From the NCBI RefSeq assembly GCF_018613325.1, contig NZ_JAGGQJ010000005.1, positions 62,001-126,000 of the forward strand: 64,000 nucleotides of DNA, read 5' to 3'. The notes beneath the pieces are model-generated. The model was not told where the DNA came from. It saw nothing but the letters and a program-made list of their open reading frames with translations, and did not search any database. Made by a program: the position numbers and the translations under genes. Positions 52,994 through 61,710 of the stretch are shown here, one piece after another. The DNA comes from Bacillus sp. ISL-34 (GTDB lineage Bacteria > Bacillota > Bacilli > Bacillales > DSM-1321). Position 1 is the stretch's first letter, and the number at the start of each line of letters is the position of its first letter.

Positions 52994-54427
52994 ATGAAAA
53001 AATGGTACAAAAGAAAACGATTTTATCTGCTTGTCAGCATTTTGATCGTCATTGCAACCGTAATCGTCTATAACAGCTACAAGCCTCTCCCCGATGGTAC
53101 TTCTTATGAAGGAAAGGTTCATCATGTTGAGGACATCGATTTCATCTATGACCTTTCCTATCATGATGAACAAGGGAATCTGCAACATGAGCAGCGAATT
53201 TTCCAAACCATAAATCAAGCCATAGAAGAGGCTGATTCTTATATCGTAATCGATATGTTTTTGTTTAATGCTTTTTATGATGAAAGGATAAACTTCCCGA
53301 AGTTAACCGAGACCCTGAAGGATAATCTGATTGAACAGAAGAAAAGGAAACCTGACCTCCAGGTTATATTCATTACTGATGAAGTGAATACTTCCTATAA
53401 TGCCTACCAGTTAGAGGCATTGGAAACGATGAAGAAAAATGGAATTGATGTCATCATTACCAACTTAGACCGCCTTCGGGATCCTAATCCTCTCTATTCA
53501 GGTGTGTATCGGACCTTTTTCCAATGGTTCGGTGAAAGCGGAAAAGGCTGGATTGTGAATCCAATGGCCAAAAGCGCGCCAAAGGTCACCTTGCGTTCTT
53601 ATCTTAGACTGATGAATATCAAAGCCAATCACAGAAAAGTGGTCGCTACTGAGAAAACGGCCATCATCTCATCTGCCAATCCTCATGACGCAAGTGGATT
53701 CCATTCCAATATCGCGTTCCAGATGGAGGGGAATATCATCGGAGATTTCGTTAAAGCCGAAGAAGCCGCTTCGAAATTCTCGGGAGGACCAAAGTCATTT
53801 CCTGAGTTCAAAGGGACATCGGCAGATAAAGGGCCGATTTCGGTGCAACTGCTAACGGAAGGAAAAATCAATAAACATGTCCTTAAGGCAATCAATGATG
53901 CAAAAAAGGGTGACAAGATCCATCTTGCCATGTTCTACATTGCCGATCGCGAGGTTGTCGAGGTATTAACGGATGCAGCTGAAAGGGGTGTGAAGATTCA
54001 AATGATATTGGATCCGAATCAAAACGCTTTCGGAAGTGAGAAAATCGGTCTTCCCAATCTTCCGGTTGCCGCCGAATTCGAAAAACTGGGGGATGAAAAC
54101 ATCTCGATCCGCTGGTACAAAACAGATAAAGAACAATTCCATACAAAGTTGATGATGATCCAAAAGGCTAATGAAACGGTTATTCTTGGAGGATCGGCTA
54201 ACTATACCTCACGCAATCTAGATGACTATAATCTTGAAGCGAATGTTGAAATCCATGCCCCAAACGATGCGGACGTTTCCAAGGATGTCGATAGCTATTT
54301 TCAAAGAATCTGGACAAACCAAAACGGGACATACACGGTGGATTACAGTGAATACCAAAAGAAACTGCCTGTCTTCAAATACTTGACCTACCGCATACAG
54401 AAGGTGTTCCGCTTCACCACTTACTAA
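52994..54427 (+). CDS. Phospholipase D-like membrane protein with altered HKD motifs
   Basis: A 477-residue protein with an N-terminal membrane anchor (about 10-28) and an outside domain of the phospholipase D superfamily. The first HxK motif is H213-K215 in HRKVVATE and the second is in FHTKLMMIQ near residue 383. In both, the Asp of HxKxxxxD is replaced, by Glu and Gln. The paired histidines and lysines remain, so activity is possible but the substrate is unclear. It is only remotely like YwjE in this window. GGAGGATT precedes the ATG. No partner gene is obvious. Confidence 0.82.
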   Translation: MKKWYKRKRFYLLVSILIVIATVIVYNSYKPLPDGTSYEGKVHHVEDIDFIYDLSYHDEQGNLQHEQRIFQTINQAIEEADSYIVIDMFLFNAFYDERINFPKLTETLKDNLIEQKKRKPDLQVIFITDEVNTSYNAYQLEALETMKKNGIDVIITNLDRLRDPNPLYSGVYRTFFQWFGESGKGWIVNPMAKSAPKVTLRSYLRLMNIKANHRKVVATEKTAIISSANPHDASGFHSNIAFQMEGNIIGDFVKAEEAASKFSGGPKSFPEFKGTSADKGPISVQLLTEGKINKHVLKAINDAKKGDKIHLAMFYIADREVVEVLTDAAERGVKIQMILDPNQNAFGSEKIGLPNLPVAAEFEKLGDENISIRWYKTDKEQFHTKLMMIQKANETVILGGSANYTSRNLDDYNLEANVEIHAPNDADVSKDVDSYFQRIWTNQNGTYTVDYSEYQKKLPVFKYLTYRIQKVFRFTTY

Positions 54428-54445
54428 ATATTCTCCGATATAAAT

Positions 54446-54471
54446 GTTTATCAGTGCCCAAATGAGGATAT
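54446..54471 (+). promoter_or_regulatory. Candidate SigmaB promoter of the stress protein gene
   Basis: GTTTAT (54446-54451) and GGATAT (54466-54471) are 14 bases apart, close to the general stress consensus GTTTAA-N14-GGGTAT. It lies about 90 bases before the stress protein start. Confidence 0.65.
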
Positions 54472-54562
54472 ATACTACTATAGCCAACCAGCATCTGTAA
54501 TAAGCAAGATCCCATTTACCTATATTCAAGAGAATCTTACTAAAATTCAAGGAGGAGTTTAT

Positions 54563-54910
54563 ATGTATCAAGTACATGTAGTAGAAAACGGTTTACAAGC
54601 AAAGGAAAAAATCGATGAATTAGTTATGTCAGGTTATACGAAAGACGATGTATATTTGTTTGCCCATGATAAAACCCGTTCAAAGCACCTTACCGAGAAT
54701 ACAAATACAGAAGGTGTAGGCATGAAGGAACAAGGTTTCCTTGATACCGTCGGAAATCTCTTTAAATCACGCGGAGATGAACTTCGTAATCGAATGAGCA
54801 ACCTTGGCCTTAGTGATATGGAGGCAGAACGTTACGAGGAAGTGCTTGACGAAGGAAAAGTAGTCATCGTTGCTTCCAAACAAGATAATAAAGACGGGGT
54901 CACACACTAA
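54563..54910 (+). CDS. YflT-like general stress protein
   Basis: A 115-residue soluble protein of the YflT/general stress protein 17M family. The N-terminal domain reads VHVVENGLQAKEKIDELVMS and YTKDDVYLFAHDK; the C-terminal part is LSDMEAERYEEVLDEGKVVIV. Family members are SigmaB-controlled in B. subtilis. A good SigmaB promoter match lies upstream, which agrees. GGAGGAG precedes the ATG. The molecular role is unknown. Confidence 0.85.
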   Translation: MYQVHVVENGLQAKEKIDELVMSGYTKDDVYLFAHDKTRSKHLTENTNTEGVGMKEQGFLDTVGNLFKSRGDELRNRMSNLGLSDMEAERYEEVLDEGKVVIVASKQDNKDGVTH

Positions 54911-54942
54911 TGCCCGATAACCATTACCCTATATGGATTCAT

Positions 54943-54981
54943 AAAAAAGGCGAGGCTCCTTAACCGGCAGCCTCGCTTTTT
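54943..54981. terminator. Bidirectional terminator between the stress protein gene and moeB
   Basis: Stem AAAAGGCGAGGCT/AGCCTCGCTTTTT with A on its left and T on its right flank serves both convergent genes. Confidence 0.88.
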
Positions 54982-54988
54982 ATAATCA

Positions 54989-56008
54989 TCATCCAAGGAT
55001 GCTTTGGTACGTGGCCTTTGCATGGACCATGTCCTTCGTACCGTGAATCAACGCCCGTCCATCCTTGAAAATGACGATACGTTCCCCAGCTTTTTCACAA
55101 GAGAGAAGAAATGGATTGAATTTCACCAAATAGCCGCTGCCGTCCAGGTCTTTGGCTAATTTTTCAAGCTGCAGTTTCAAAGGTTTTGGCGGCCTTACCT
55201 GTACAGTATCCCTCCCACAAAGAACAGCCGTTTTCGTTGCATTTTCCATTGTTAAAAAGGGGTATGTCCTCTGCTCCCCGCATGAGAGACAATCTTTCTT
55301 TCTCGCTTTTGTCAATTTAACGGTTTGGTATTGATTTCTCCACAGATCAAAAGAAACAAGTGCAGGTCGTACCGATGCCCAATCTTCTACAAGGATTTTC
55401 AAAGCTTCGGCAGTTTGGTGTGCCACTACCATCGTTACAGCTGGTGATATGATTCCTCCTGTGTCACAGGTCATTCCTTGAATGGGGATTGCTTTTAGCA
55501 AACAGTGCAAACATGGAGTCTGTCCGGGAAGGATCGTCAAAGTCATGCCCACACTCCCCACACATGCCCCATAAATCCACGGTATATGAAGCTTTTGTGA
55601 TAAATCATTAATAATCATCCGTGTCTCAAAATTATCGGTTGCATCCAATATCAAATCAACATCACCAAGCAGCTGCTCGAGGTTCTGGGCAGTTGCGTCC
55701 ATGATGATGGCATTCACTTCAACTTCATGATTGATATCAAATAAATGACGCTTTGCCGCTTCTGCTTTTGGCAGTTTCTCCTCAACATCCCGTTCCGTAT
55801 ACATTTGTTGGCGCTGCAGATTACTGGTCTCGACATAATCCCTGTCGACAATGGTAAGCTTCCCTACTCCTGCACGAGTAAGGGCCTCGGCATTAGCAGA
55901 TCCCAAAGCCCCTGCCCCAAGAAGCAAGACATGCTTCTTCATAATTTTCAATTGGCCCCCTTCACCAATGGGGGCGAATAAAGTCTGCCTTGAAAATCGC
56001 TCTTTCAC
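54989..56008 (-). CDS. moeB: MoeB/ThiF-type adenylyltransferase
   Basis: A 339-residue E1-like enzyme that adenylates the C-terminal glycine of a sulfur-carrier protein such as MoaD. The nucleotide loop GAGALGS is at 31-37, the substrate arginine region SNLQRQ near 62, and DATDNFETR near 122. The structural zinc cysteines are C166, C169, C240 and C243. It starts at GTG with GAAGGGAGGG before it. moaD lies 24 bases upstream, which favours MoeB over ThiF. A 90-residue C-terminal extension after the zinc site is typical of Bacillus members. Confidence 0.88.
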   Translation of the reverse strand: MKERFSRQTLFAPIGEGGQLKIMKKHVLLLGAGALGSANAEALTRAGVGKLTIVDRDYVETSNLQRQQMYTERDVEEKLPKAEAAKRHLFDINHEVEVNAIIMDATAQNLEQLLGDVDLILDATDNFETRMIINDLSQKLHIPWIYGACVGSVGMTLTILPGQTPCLHCLLKAIPIQGMTCDTGGIISPAVTMVVAHQTAEALKILVEDWASVRPALVSFDLWRNQYQTVKLTKARKKDCLSCGEQRTYPFLTMENATKTAVLCGRDTVQVRPPKPLKLQLEKLAKDLDGSGYLVKFNPFLLSCEKAGERIVIFKDGRALIHGTKDMVHAKATYQSILG

Positions 56009-56032
56009 CGTAAACCCTCCCTTCCGAACGCT

Positions 56033-56266
56033 TTAGCCTCCACTGACAGGTGGAATGAAAGCTACTGTATCTCCATCAGATAGAATCGTGTCATCATCGG
56101 CAAATTCTTCATTGACGGCTGTCATCACGTTTTCAAGACCTTCCAATTGAAAATCCACCTTCATTTTTTCTTTTAGCTGGGCCACACTCATTCCATTTCC
56201 TTCTATAGAAAGAGTCTCTTTGCCTAGCTCATCTTTCAATTGGGCGAATAAAAGTACGTTAATCAT
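56033..56266 (-). CDS. moaD: Molybdopterin synthase small subunit
   Basis: A 77-residue beta-grasp sulfur carrier whose C-terminal Gly-Gly (PPVSGG) is adenylated by MoeB and then carries the sulfur for molybdopterin. The frame is open for 69 more codons, but the ATG at 56266 gives MINVLLFAQLKDELG, the family start. It overlaps the end of moaE by 8 bases, so the two subunits are translated together. Confidence 0.93.
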   Translation of the reverse strand: MINVLLFAQLKDELGKETLSIEGNGMSVAQLKEKMKVDFQLEGLENVMTAVNEEFADDDTILSDGDTVAFIPPVSGG

Positions 56267-56723
56267 CAATATCCTCCCCTTCCGGTTTCCCCATTGGATA
56301 TGGAACGGTTTCCAACTGGTTTCCGACCCATGTCTCCCCATCTTCCCAATGTTCTTTTTTCCAGATTGGGACGATTTCTTTAATTCTTTCAATTGCATAC
56401 CTGTTTGCCTCATATGCATCATTTCGGTGTGGCGTACTGACGGCAATAACGACTGCGATATCCGTGATTTCAAGTTTACCTACACGATGGGTGATCGCCG
56501 TTTCTGCATCAGGCCAACGCTCCTTGATCTCAGATCCGATTTGCTCCAATTTCTTGATGGCCATCGGCACATAGGCTTCGTAAATTAAGAAGAGAGTCTT
56601 TTTTCCTTTAGTCATTTCCCTCACCGTACCAATAAAGGTCGTGACGGCGCCTGCATTTCGCTTGACTACTTTATCAATCACTTCCTGGATGACAATCGGC
56701 TCTTTTGAAATATTATAATTCAT
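56259..56723 (-). CDS. moaE: Molybdopterin synthase large subunit
   Basis: A 154-residue catalytic subunit that inserts two sulfurs from MoaD into precursor Z. Motifs include AGAVTTFIGTVRE near residue 25, ITHRVGKLEI near 78, STPHRNDAYEA near 96 and the catalytic IWKKEHW near 120. The ATG at 56723 is 8 bases from AAGGATG; one at 56732 is too close. It overlaps the end of mobA by 11 bases and the start of moaD by 8 bases. The gene set lacks moaA, moaB and moaC, which must lie elsewhere. Confidence 0.93.
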   Translation of the reverse strand: MNYNISKEPIVIQEVIDKVVKRNAGAVTTFIGTVREMTKGKKTLFLIYEAYVPMAIKKLEQIGSEIKERWPDAETAITHRVGKLEITDIAVVIAVSTPHRNDAYEANRYAIERIKEIVPIWKKEHWEDGETWVGNQLETVPYPMGKPEGEDIDD

Positions 56724-57348
56724 GTCTACCATCCTTTATATATAATTCGGTTTGATCAATATAACCTGCCTTTTGATAATCTTCCCTCGTATTCATATTG
56801 AAGAAAAGGTATTGAAAACTTTCAGGATTCTCGCGATACAACTTAAAGTCGGTTTCTTTCATAATTTTCACCGAAATCTTTTCCAAAAATAGTCTCATTT
56901 TTAATTCATGTTTTGCTAAACACTCCGTCAGTACAGGAAGACACCTTTTGTGGTAAACGGCAAAAAGCGGCTGGAGCCTGCCATTTATTTCTGGAATGAC
57001 AGCATCGAATTCAGGTTCATAATGGGAAATGATATCCTTTATGGCATCTGCATTCACAAACGGCATATCACAGGCTGCAAGGAACTGAAGCTCCGTTTTC
57101 GATGAGGTCAACCCTGCATGCAATCCGCCAAGAGGTCCTTGATCTTTATGTAAGTCCGGGATTAGCGGAAGTTGCAGAAAATGATAATCTTCAAATGTAT
57201 TCGTAATGACCATGATGTTTTCTGACACCTTATTCAATTCGGATACCACTCTTGAAATGTTCACAACGCCACCTATGGTCAAAAGAGCCTTATTCACTCC
57301 CATACGGCTTGATTTCCCGCCAGCTAAAAGCAACATTGTCCATTCCAT
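56713..57348 (-). CDS. mobA: Molybdenum cofactor guanylyltransferase
   Basis: A 211-residue nucleotidyltransferase that attaches GMP to molybdopterin. The N-terminal loop LLAGGKSSRMGVNKAL (near 6-21) and the DxP region AACDMPFVN near residue 92 fit MobA. The start at 57348 has GGGAGGTG before it. It leads the mobA-moaE-moaD-moeB run, which is likely one operon since neighbours overlap or are close. The protein has no MobB fusion. Confidence 0.9.
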   Translation of the reverse strand: MEWTMLLLAGGKSSRMGVNKALLTIGGVVNISRVVSELNKVSENIMVITNTFEDYHFLQLPLIPDLHKDQGPLGGLHAGLTSSKTELQFLAACDMPFVNADAIKDIISHYEPEFDAVIPEINGRLQPLFAVYHKRCLPVLTECLAKHELKMRLFLEKISVKIMKETDFKLYRENPESFQYLFFNMNTREDYQKAGYIDQTELYIKDGRHEL

Positions 57349-57696
57349 AAAAATCACCTCCCTTTTTTGGGTTTAATCCAGGCTCGAACGGTAAAGCTAT
57401 ACTAAATGTGTCCACTATATTTAAATATTTTAAATCAACTTTGAAAATAATGACACTTTCACAAACTTTGCTTTGTATATCAAAAGATGGAAAGCAGGCC
57501 TCCCACCCATTCAATTCCCTGAATTCCAGGTCCGAAAAATGCCTCATGCGGAGCCATTCCATTACCTTCTTCAAGGTACTCATATTAGGGTGAAAACTAA
57601 GTTTTACATAAAAGAAATTTTGGTATATTCTAAAAATAGGATATTACCTGGTATGCTGATAATATCGATATCTAATTCTCCTGAGGAGGTCACATA
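57349..57696. other. Divergent intergenic region between mobA and pdxK
   Basis: 348 A+T-rich bases that should hold the promoters of both genes. I see no ModE-like site, riboswitch or strong hairpin. A 97-codon minus-strand frame (57290-57583) crosses the mobA start without a ribosome binding site and was not accepted. Confidence 0.35.
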
Positions 57697-58524
57697 ATGA
57701 CTATGAAAAGAGCTATGACAGTTGCCGGATCGGATTCGAGCGGCGGCGCGGGTCTTCAAGCAGATTTAAAGACATTCCAAGAATTCGGCGTTTACGGTAT
57801 GTCCGCTTTAACGACAATCGTGACGATGGATCCGAAGAATGGCTGGTCCCATAATGTATTCCCTACACCGGTCGAAGTTTTGGAAGCCCAAATCGAAACG
57901 ATTCTATCAATCGGCATTGATGCCATGAAAACGGGAATGCTTGGATCAGTGGAAATCATTGAACTTGTTGCCCGTAAAATAGACGAGTTGAAACTGGACA
58001 AGGTCGTAATCGATCCAGTCATGGTATGTAAAGGTGAAGATGAAGTATTGCACCCTGAAACGGCTGTAGCTCTGCGTGAACTGCTTGTTCCACGTGCAAC
58101 TGTAGTCACGCCAAACCTGTTCGAGGCCGCTCAGTTAGCGGGAACTTCGCCTATCAAGACGGTTGATGATATGAGGGCTGCTGCTGAAAAGATTCATGAA
58201 CTTGGTGCAAAATATGTCTTGATCAAAGGCGGTAATAAGCTGGATCATGATAAAGCCATTGACCTTTTATATGATGGAAAAGAATTTGAAATCCTTGAAT
58301 CAGAAAAAATCGAAACGACCAATACACATGGTGCCGGCTGTTCATCTTCAGCAGCCATTGCAGCTCAATTGGCTGAAGGAAAAAGCCCGCGTGAGGCTAT
58401 CCTCATTGCTAAAGACTTCATCACCGAGGCGGTTCGCCATTCTTGGAAAATGAATGACTATGTCGGACCTGTCAATCATGGTGCATACCATAAATATGGA
58501 ATTGCGGAAAAAACACAAAAATAA
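57697..58524 (+). CDS. pdxK: Pyridoxine kinase (PdxK, ThiD-like)
   Basis: A 275-residue ribokinase-superfamily kinase that phosphorylates vitamin B6 forms. The start KRAMTVAGSDSSGGAGLQAD, VIDPVMVCKG with C111, and the anion-hole NTHGAGCSS (C215) are clear. It aligns with B. subtilis PdxK (formerly ywdB, thiD-like) better than with HMP kinase ThiD in the VCKG region. HMP kinase activity cannot be excluded. GAGGAGGT precedes the ATG. A strong terminator follows. Confidence 0.88.
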   Translation: MTMKRAMTVAGSDSSGGAGLQADLKTFQEFGVYGMSALTTIVTMDPKNGWSHNVFPTPVEVLEAQIETILSIGIDAMKTGMLGSVEIIELVARKIDELKLDKVVIDPVMVCKGEDEVLHPETAVALRELLVPRATVVTPNLFEAAQLAGTSPIKTVDDMRAAAEKIHELGAKYVLIKGGNKLDHDKAIDLLYDGKEFEILESEKIETTNTHGAGCSSSAAIAAQLAEGKSPREAILIAKDFITEAVRHSWKMNDYVGPVNHGAYHKYGIAEKTQK

Positions 58525-58540
58525 AATATCAAGTTTTAAT

Positions 58541-58570
58541 GGCCGCTCAAATTCATCGAGCGGCCTTTTT
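58541..58570 (+). terminator. Rho-independent terminator of pdxK
   Basis: Perfect stem GGCCGCTC/GAGCGGCC and five T, 17 bases after the pdxK stop. Confidence 0.9.
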
Positions 58571-58649
58571 CGCTTTTTTTGTTTTTATTTAGTAAAATAG
58601 AAAGAAGGAAAAGCTTATCTAGCCGCCCAGTTAAGGAGGAAATTATAGA

Positions 58650-58997
58650 ATGAAACCTATAGACCGTACAGAGGTGCAAAATGCCATTGATTCTTTTGCC
58701 GGACAAGATGTATATCTTCACCTTGAAACGACAAATGGTGCCTATGCCACTCATGTAGATGAAGCTTTCTTTTCGGCAGGTGCTTATATTCGTAATGCTC
58801 TTATACAGTATGAACATGGGAAGATAGTTGGGGATGGACCCTACCGCATCGGCTTGAAGCTCAATATTGGCTGGGTATATGCAGAAGGCATTAACCACTT
58901 CGAAATGGATGAACAAGGGAGATTGCTATTGGCAGGCCTTGATTTTTCCGGAAAACTTGCTGTCTCCATGCAGCTCAGTCCCACTCCCTTTGAATGA
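58650..58997 (+). CDS. yojF: DUF1806 family protein YojF
   Basis: A 115-residue cytoplasmic protein of the YojF (DUF1806) family, with QDVYLHLETTNGAYA near residue 19 and GPYRIGLKLNIGWVYAEG near 63. The function is unknown. It is found just upstream of bshB2 in Bacillus genomes, as here (96-base gap), so a link to bacillithiol is possible. AAGGAGGA precedes the ATG. Confidence 0.87.
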   Translation: MKPIDRTEVQNAIDSFAGQDVYLHLETTNGAYATHVDEAFFSAGAYIRNALIQYEHGKIVGDGPYRIGLKLNIGWVYAEGINHFEMDEQGRLLLAGLDFSGKLAVSMQLSPTPFE

Positions 58998-59093
58998 TGA
59001 CAACTTGCTTGATATATATCATATAATTCCGATGAAAACTCCCATTCACCAATACCAAACTCACTGTAAGTAGAACGGAAGGAGAAATATACC

Positions 59094-59759
59094 TTGGAAA
59101 AAGAACGCCATGTATTAGTTATTTTCCCACATCCCGATGATGAAGCCTTCTCGGTCTCCGGAACGCTTGCCCTTCATAGAGAAGCGGGCACTCCTGTCAC
59201 CTATTTATGCTTAACTTTAGGAGAAATGGGACGTAATTTAGGAAACCCTCCATTTGCAACAAGGGAATCGCTCCCTAAAATTCGTAAAAAGGAATTAATC
59301 GATGCAGCAAATGCGATTGGCATCCAAGATTTACGCATGCTTGGTTTGCGTGATAAGACAATTGAATTCGAAGATGATGAAAAGCTGACTTCATTATTTA
59401 CCGATGCCATAAATGAATTGAATCCTTCATTGATCATTACGTTTTACCCAGGATACAGTGTCCATCCAGACCATGAAGCGACAGCACGGGCTGTGGTTCG
59501 GGCCGTGGAAAGAATGGAAGAGAAAGAGAGACCTAAACTTCATTGTGTCGCCTTCTCGAATAACTGCATTGACGAATTGGGACAGCCTGACATCATCCAT
59601 GATATCTCTGCCGTCGAAGAAAAAAAGGTTGCTACATTCACTGCCCACCGTTCGCAAACGCAGGCAATGGTGATCGATTGGAAAGAGAAATTCGAAAATC
59701 AGGATGCCGATTTCCTGGACTGGATCCGTAAAGAACGATTATGGACCTATAAATTTTAA
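59094..59759 (+). CDS. bshB2: Bacillithiol biosynthesis deacetylase BshB2
   Basis: A 221-residue LmbE-family zinc deacetylase that removes acetate from GlcNAc-malate in bacillithiol synthesis. Zinc-binding HPDDE is at 13-17 and HPDHEAT near 122. The start is TTG with GGAAGGAG before it. B. subtilis has two such enzymes, BshB1 and BshB2 (yojG). The yojF neighbour identifies this one as BshB2. Confidence 0.9.
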   Translation: MEKERHVLVIFPHPDDEAFSVSGTLALHREAGTPVTYLCLTLGEMGRNLGNPPFATRESLPKIRKKELIDAANAIGIQDLRMLGLRDKTIEFEDDEKLTSLFTDAINELNPSLIITFYPGYSVHPDHEATARAVVRAVERMEEKERPKLHCVAFSNNCIDELGQPDIIHDISAVEEKKVATFTAHRSQTQAMVIDWKEKFENQDADFLDWIRKERLWTYKF

Positions 59760-59760
59760 A

Positions 59761-59786
59761 GAAACCGCCAATAAGGCGGTTTTCTT
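59761..59786 (+). terminator. Rho-independent terminator of bshB2
   Basis: Stem AAACCGCC/GGCGGTTT and a T-rich tail directly after the bshB2 stop. Confidence 0.82.
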
Positions 59787-59798
59787 TGTTTATGGCAT

Positions 59799-59827
59799 AA
59801 AAAAACCGCCTGTGGATTACAGGCGGA
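59799..59827 (-). terminator. Rho-independent terminator of the MFS gene
   Basis: Stem CCGCCTGT/ACAGGCGG with seven T on the minus strand, about 85 bases beyond the transporter stop. Confidence 0.75.
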
Positions 59828-59910
59828 GAAAAGGGGGATTACTTTGGAAAATCAATCATAATATAAGCATCCCCAAAATTCTTCATTTTATACAATCATA
59901 TTCAAAAAAA

Positions 59911-61116
59911 TTAGGCAGACAAGCGTTCCTCTTGCTGCATTTTCGTTCTTGCCGAGGCTTTTTTTCCATGTGCCAAGAAATAAATGCCAATAAGTATGAA
60001 TGCAAAGATCGACATTCCTATGAATAAGCCTTTGAACCCTGTATATGGAATAAGGAATCCCAATAGGAATGGGCCAACACCAATACCGAAGTCATACATT
60101 GTATAAAACGTCGATGTGGCCAATCCCATCCGATTTGATGGGGCTTCCTTGATGGAAATCGCTTGACTGCTTGATTGGAACGTACCATACCCCACTCCGA
60201 TAAGGGCGCCGGCAATCAGAAGCGTGATACCATGATGGGATTGGCTTAGGATGACCATACCGACGGCAAATAGTAAGAGCGATGGGTAAATAACTGCATT
60301 CTCCCCCTTCACATCAAACATCCGTCCTGTAAACGGACGGGACGCCAAAAGGAATACTGCAAAAACGACAAAGAAAAAGCTCGCTGCACTCATTAAATCC
60401 ATTTCCTTGGCAAAAGACGTTAAATAGGACAAGATGCTCGAATAGGTAAATCCAGCAAATCCGATAAAAATGGAAATGGGCAATGCCCTTTTTTCAAAGT
60501 AATCACTGATCTTAAATCCTTTTTGTGGTGAAGCTCCGCCCTTTTCCCCTTCAGGAACATTCATGAATAACGATGCAACTAAAGAAAATGCGGCAAATAC
60601 GGAGGCTGTATAAAAAATGATTGAATAACTGAAATGCTGTGTAATCAGCAATCCAATAAACGGACCGAATGCCATTGCCAAGTTTGTACTCATGGCAAAG
60701 TAACCTGTACCTTCCCCGCGTCTTTCATTCGGAATGATATCTGCAGCAATCGTTCCAGTTGCCGTAGTGGCGAGTCCAAAAGCAAAACCGTGAATAAGCC
60801 GATCAATCAATAACAGGGATAAACCATTCACCAGGAAATAGCCAATGGATGCAATCAGGAATAGCACCAACGAGCCAAGCAACATCTTTCTGCGACCAAT
60901 CTTGTCAATTTTTTTCCCTGCAATCGGTCTGACAAGCACAGCCCCGAGAACAAAGATGCTTGAAGCAAGCCCTGCTTGTGCTTGCGACGCATGAAAGTTA
61001 TCCATCGTGTAAATGGTCAATGTCACCATCAAGACATAAAAAGTTAAAAATAGAAAAAAGTTCGCAGACGAGACAATCAGAAAGTCTTTCGTCCACAATT
61101 TCGGTTTGTGATTCAT
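59911..61116 (-). CDS. MFS efflux transporter
   Basis: A 401-residue major facilitator protein with 12 hydrophobic helices. The loop 2-3 signature reads RPIAGKKIDKIGRRKML near residue 63; a long loop near 190-210 is charged (EGEKGGASPQKG). Drug or metabolite export is likely, the substrate unknown. The MarR gene lies 18 bases upstream in the same direction, a pair like B. subtilis ywoH-ywoG, so expression is probably induced when MarR binds a ligand. Confidence 0.85.
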   Translation of the reverse strand: MNHKPKLWTKDFLIVSSANFFLFLTFYVLMVTLTIYTMDNFHASQAQAGLASSIFVLGAVLVRPIAGKKIDKIGRRKMLLGSLVLFLIASIGYFLVNGLSLLLIDRLIHGFAFGLATTATGTIAADIIPNERRGEGTGYFAMSTNLAMAFGPFIGLLITQHFSYSIIFYTASVFAAFSLVASLFMNVPEGEKGGASPQKGFKISDYFEKRALPISIFIGFAGFTYSSILSYLTSFAKEMDLMSAASFFFVVFAVFLLASRPFTGRMFDVKGENAVIYPSLLLFAVGMVILSQSHHGITLLIAGALIGVGYGTFQSSSQAISIKEAPSNRMGLATSTFYTMYDFGIGVGPFLLGFLIPYTGFKGLFIGMSIFAFILIGIYFLAHGKKASARTKMQQEERLSA

Positions 61117-61134
61117 TTCAATCCTTCTTCCTTA

Positions 61135-61554
61135 CTATTGTTTTAATTTTTCCTTCAGGAAAATCAACGTACGTAACGTTGCCTGTCGATCCTCTTCAGC
61201 CAAACCGCTCATTAATTGAAGTTCAAATTCTTCAACCACCTTTTTGGCCTCATGATAAGTCCTTACACCTGACTCCGTTAACTGTATTCTGCGCTCCCGC
61301 TTGTCTTTTCCTGGGACCTGTTCAATCAAATCAAGTTCTTCCAACCGGTTTACCGTCCTCGTTACCGTCGGTTTCTCCACATCTAGATAATTGCTTATTT
61401 CAACAAGCGTAGAACAGCCAAACTCATTCAGATAATATACAATCGACCATTGGGAATGAAAAAGATCAACCTTGGCCAATTGCTCATTCAACTTCTTGGT
61501 AAATGACCTAGAAAATTGTAAGTTATGATGAAAAAAACCATTATTAAAGGACAA
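61135..61554 (-). CDS. MarR family transcription regulator
   Basis: A 140-residue winged-helix repressor. The recognition region reads TLVEISNYLDVEKPTVTRTV (near 50-69) and the wing PGKDKRERRIQLTESG follows. The TTG at 61554 was chosen because GGAGGAA lies just before it; the longer frame runs through the operator. A perfect palindrome lies about 20-37 bases before the start, so it probably represses itself and the MFS exporter gene behind it. Confidence 0.88.
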   Translation of the reverse strand: MSFNNGFFHHNLQFSRSFTKKLNEQLAKVDLFHSQWSIVYYLNEFGCSTLVEISNYLDVEKPTVTRTVNRLEELDLIEQVPGKDKRERRIQLTESGVRTYHEAKKVVEEFELQLMSGLAEEDRQATLRTLIFLKEKLKQ

Positions 61555-61573
61555 AGGTATTCCTCCTGCAAAG

Positions 61574-61591
61574 TAGTTACCTAGGTAACTA
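61574..61591. promoter_or_regulatory. Perfect palindrome, likely MarR operator
   Basis: TAGTTACCTAGGTAACTA is an exact 18-base palindrome in the leader of the marR-MFS pair, just upstream of the marR ribosome binding site. Its size and place fit a MarR-dimer operator. Confidence 0.75.
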
Positions 61592-61710
61592 TACACCTAT
61601 TCATTAAAAATGTCTAGCCTTCTGGTGAACGAAAATAATCGTATACACATTGTTTCCCCAGCGTCTCCATCGCTTCCGACACAACAAAAAAACCTCTTTT
61701 CAGGAAGTTC

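Noticed and set aside
57290..57583. 97-codon minus-strand frame reading into mobA
   Set aside because: No ribosome binding site, no family recognised, and it crosses the well-supported mobA start in another frame.
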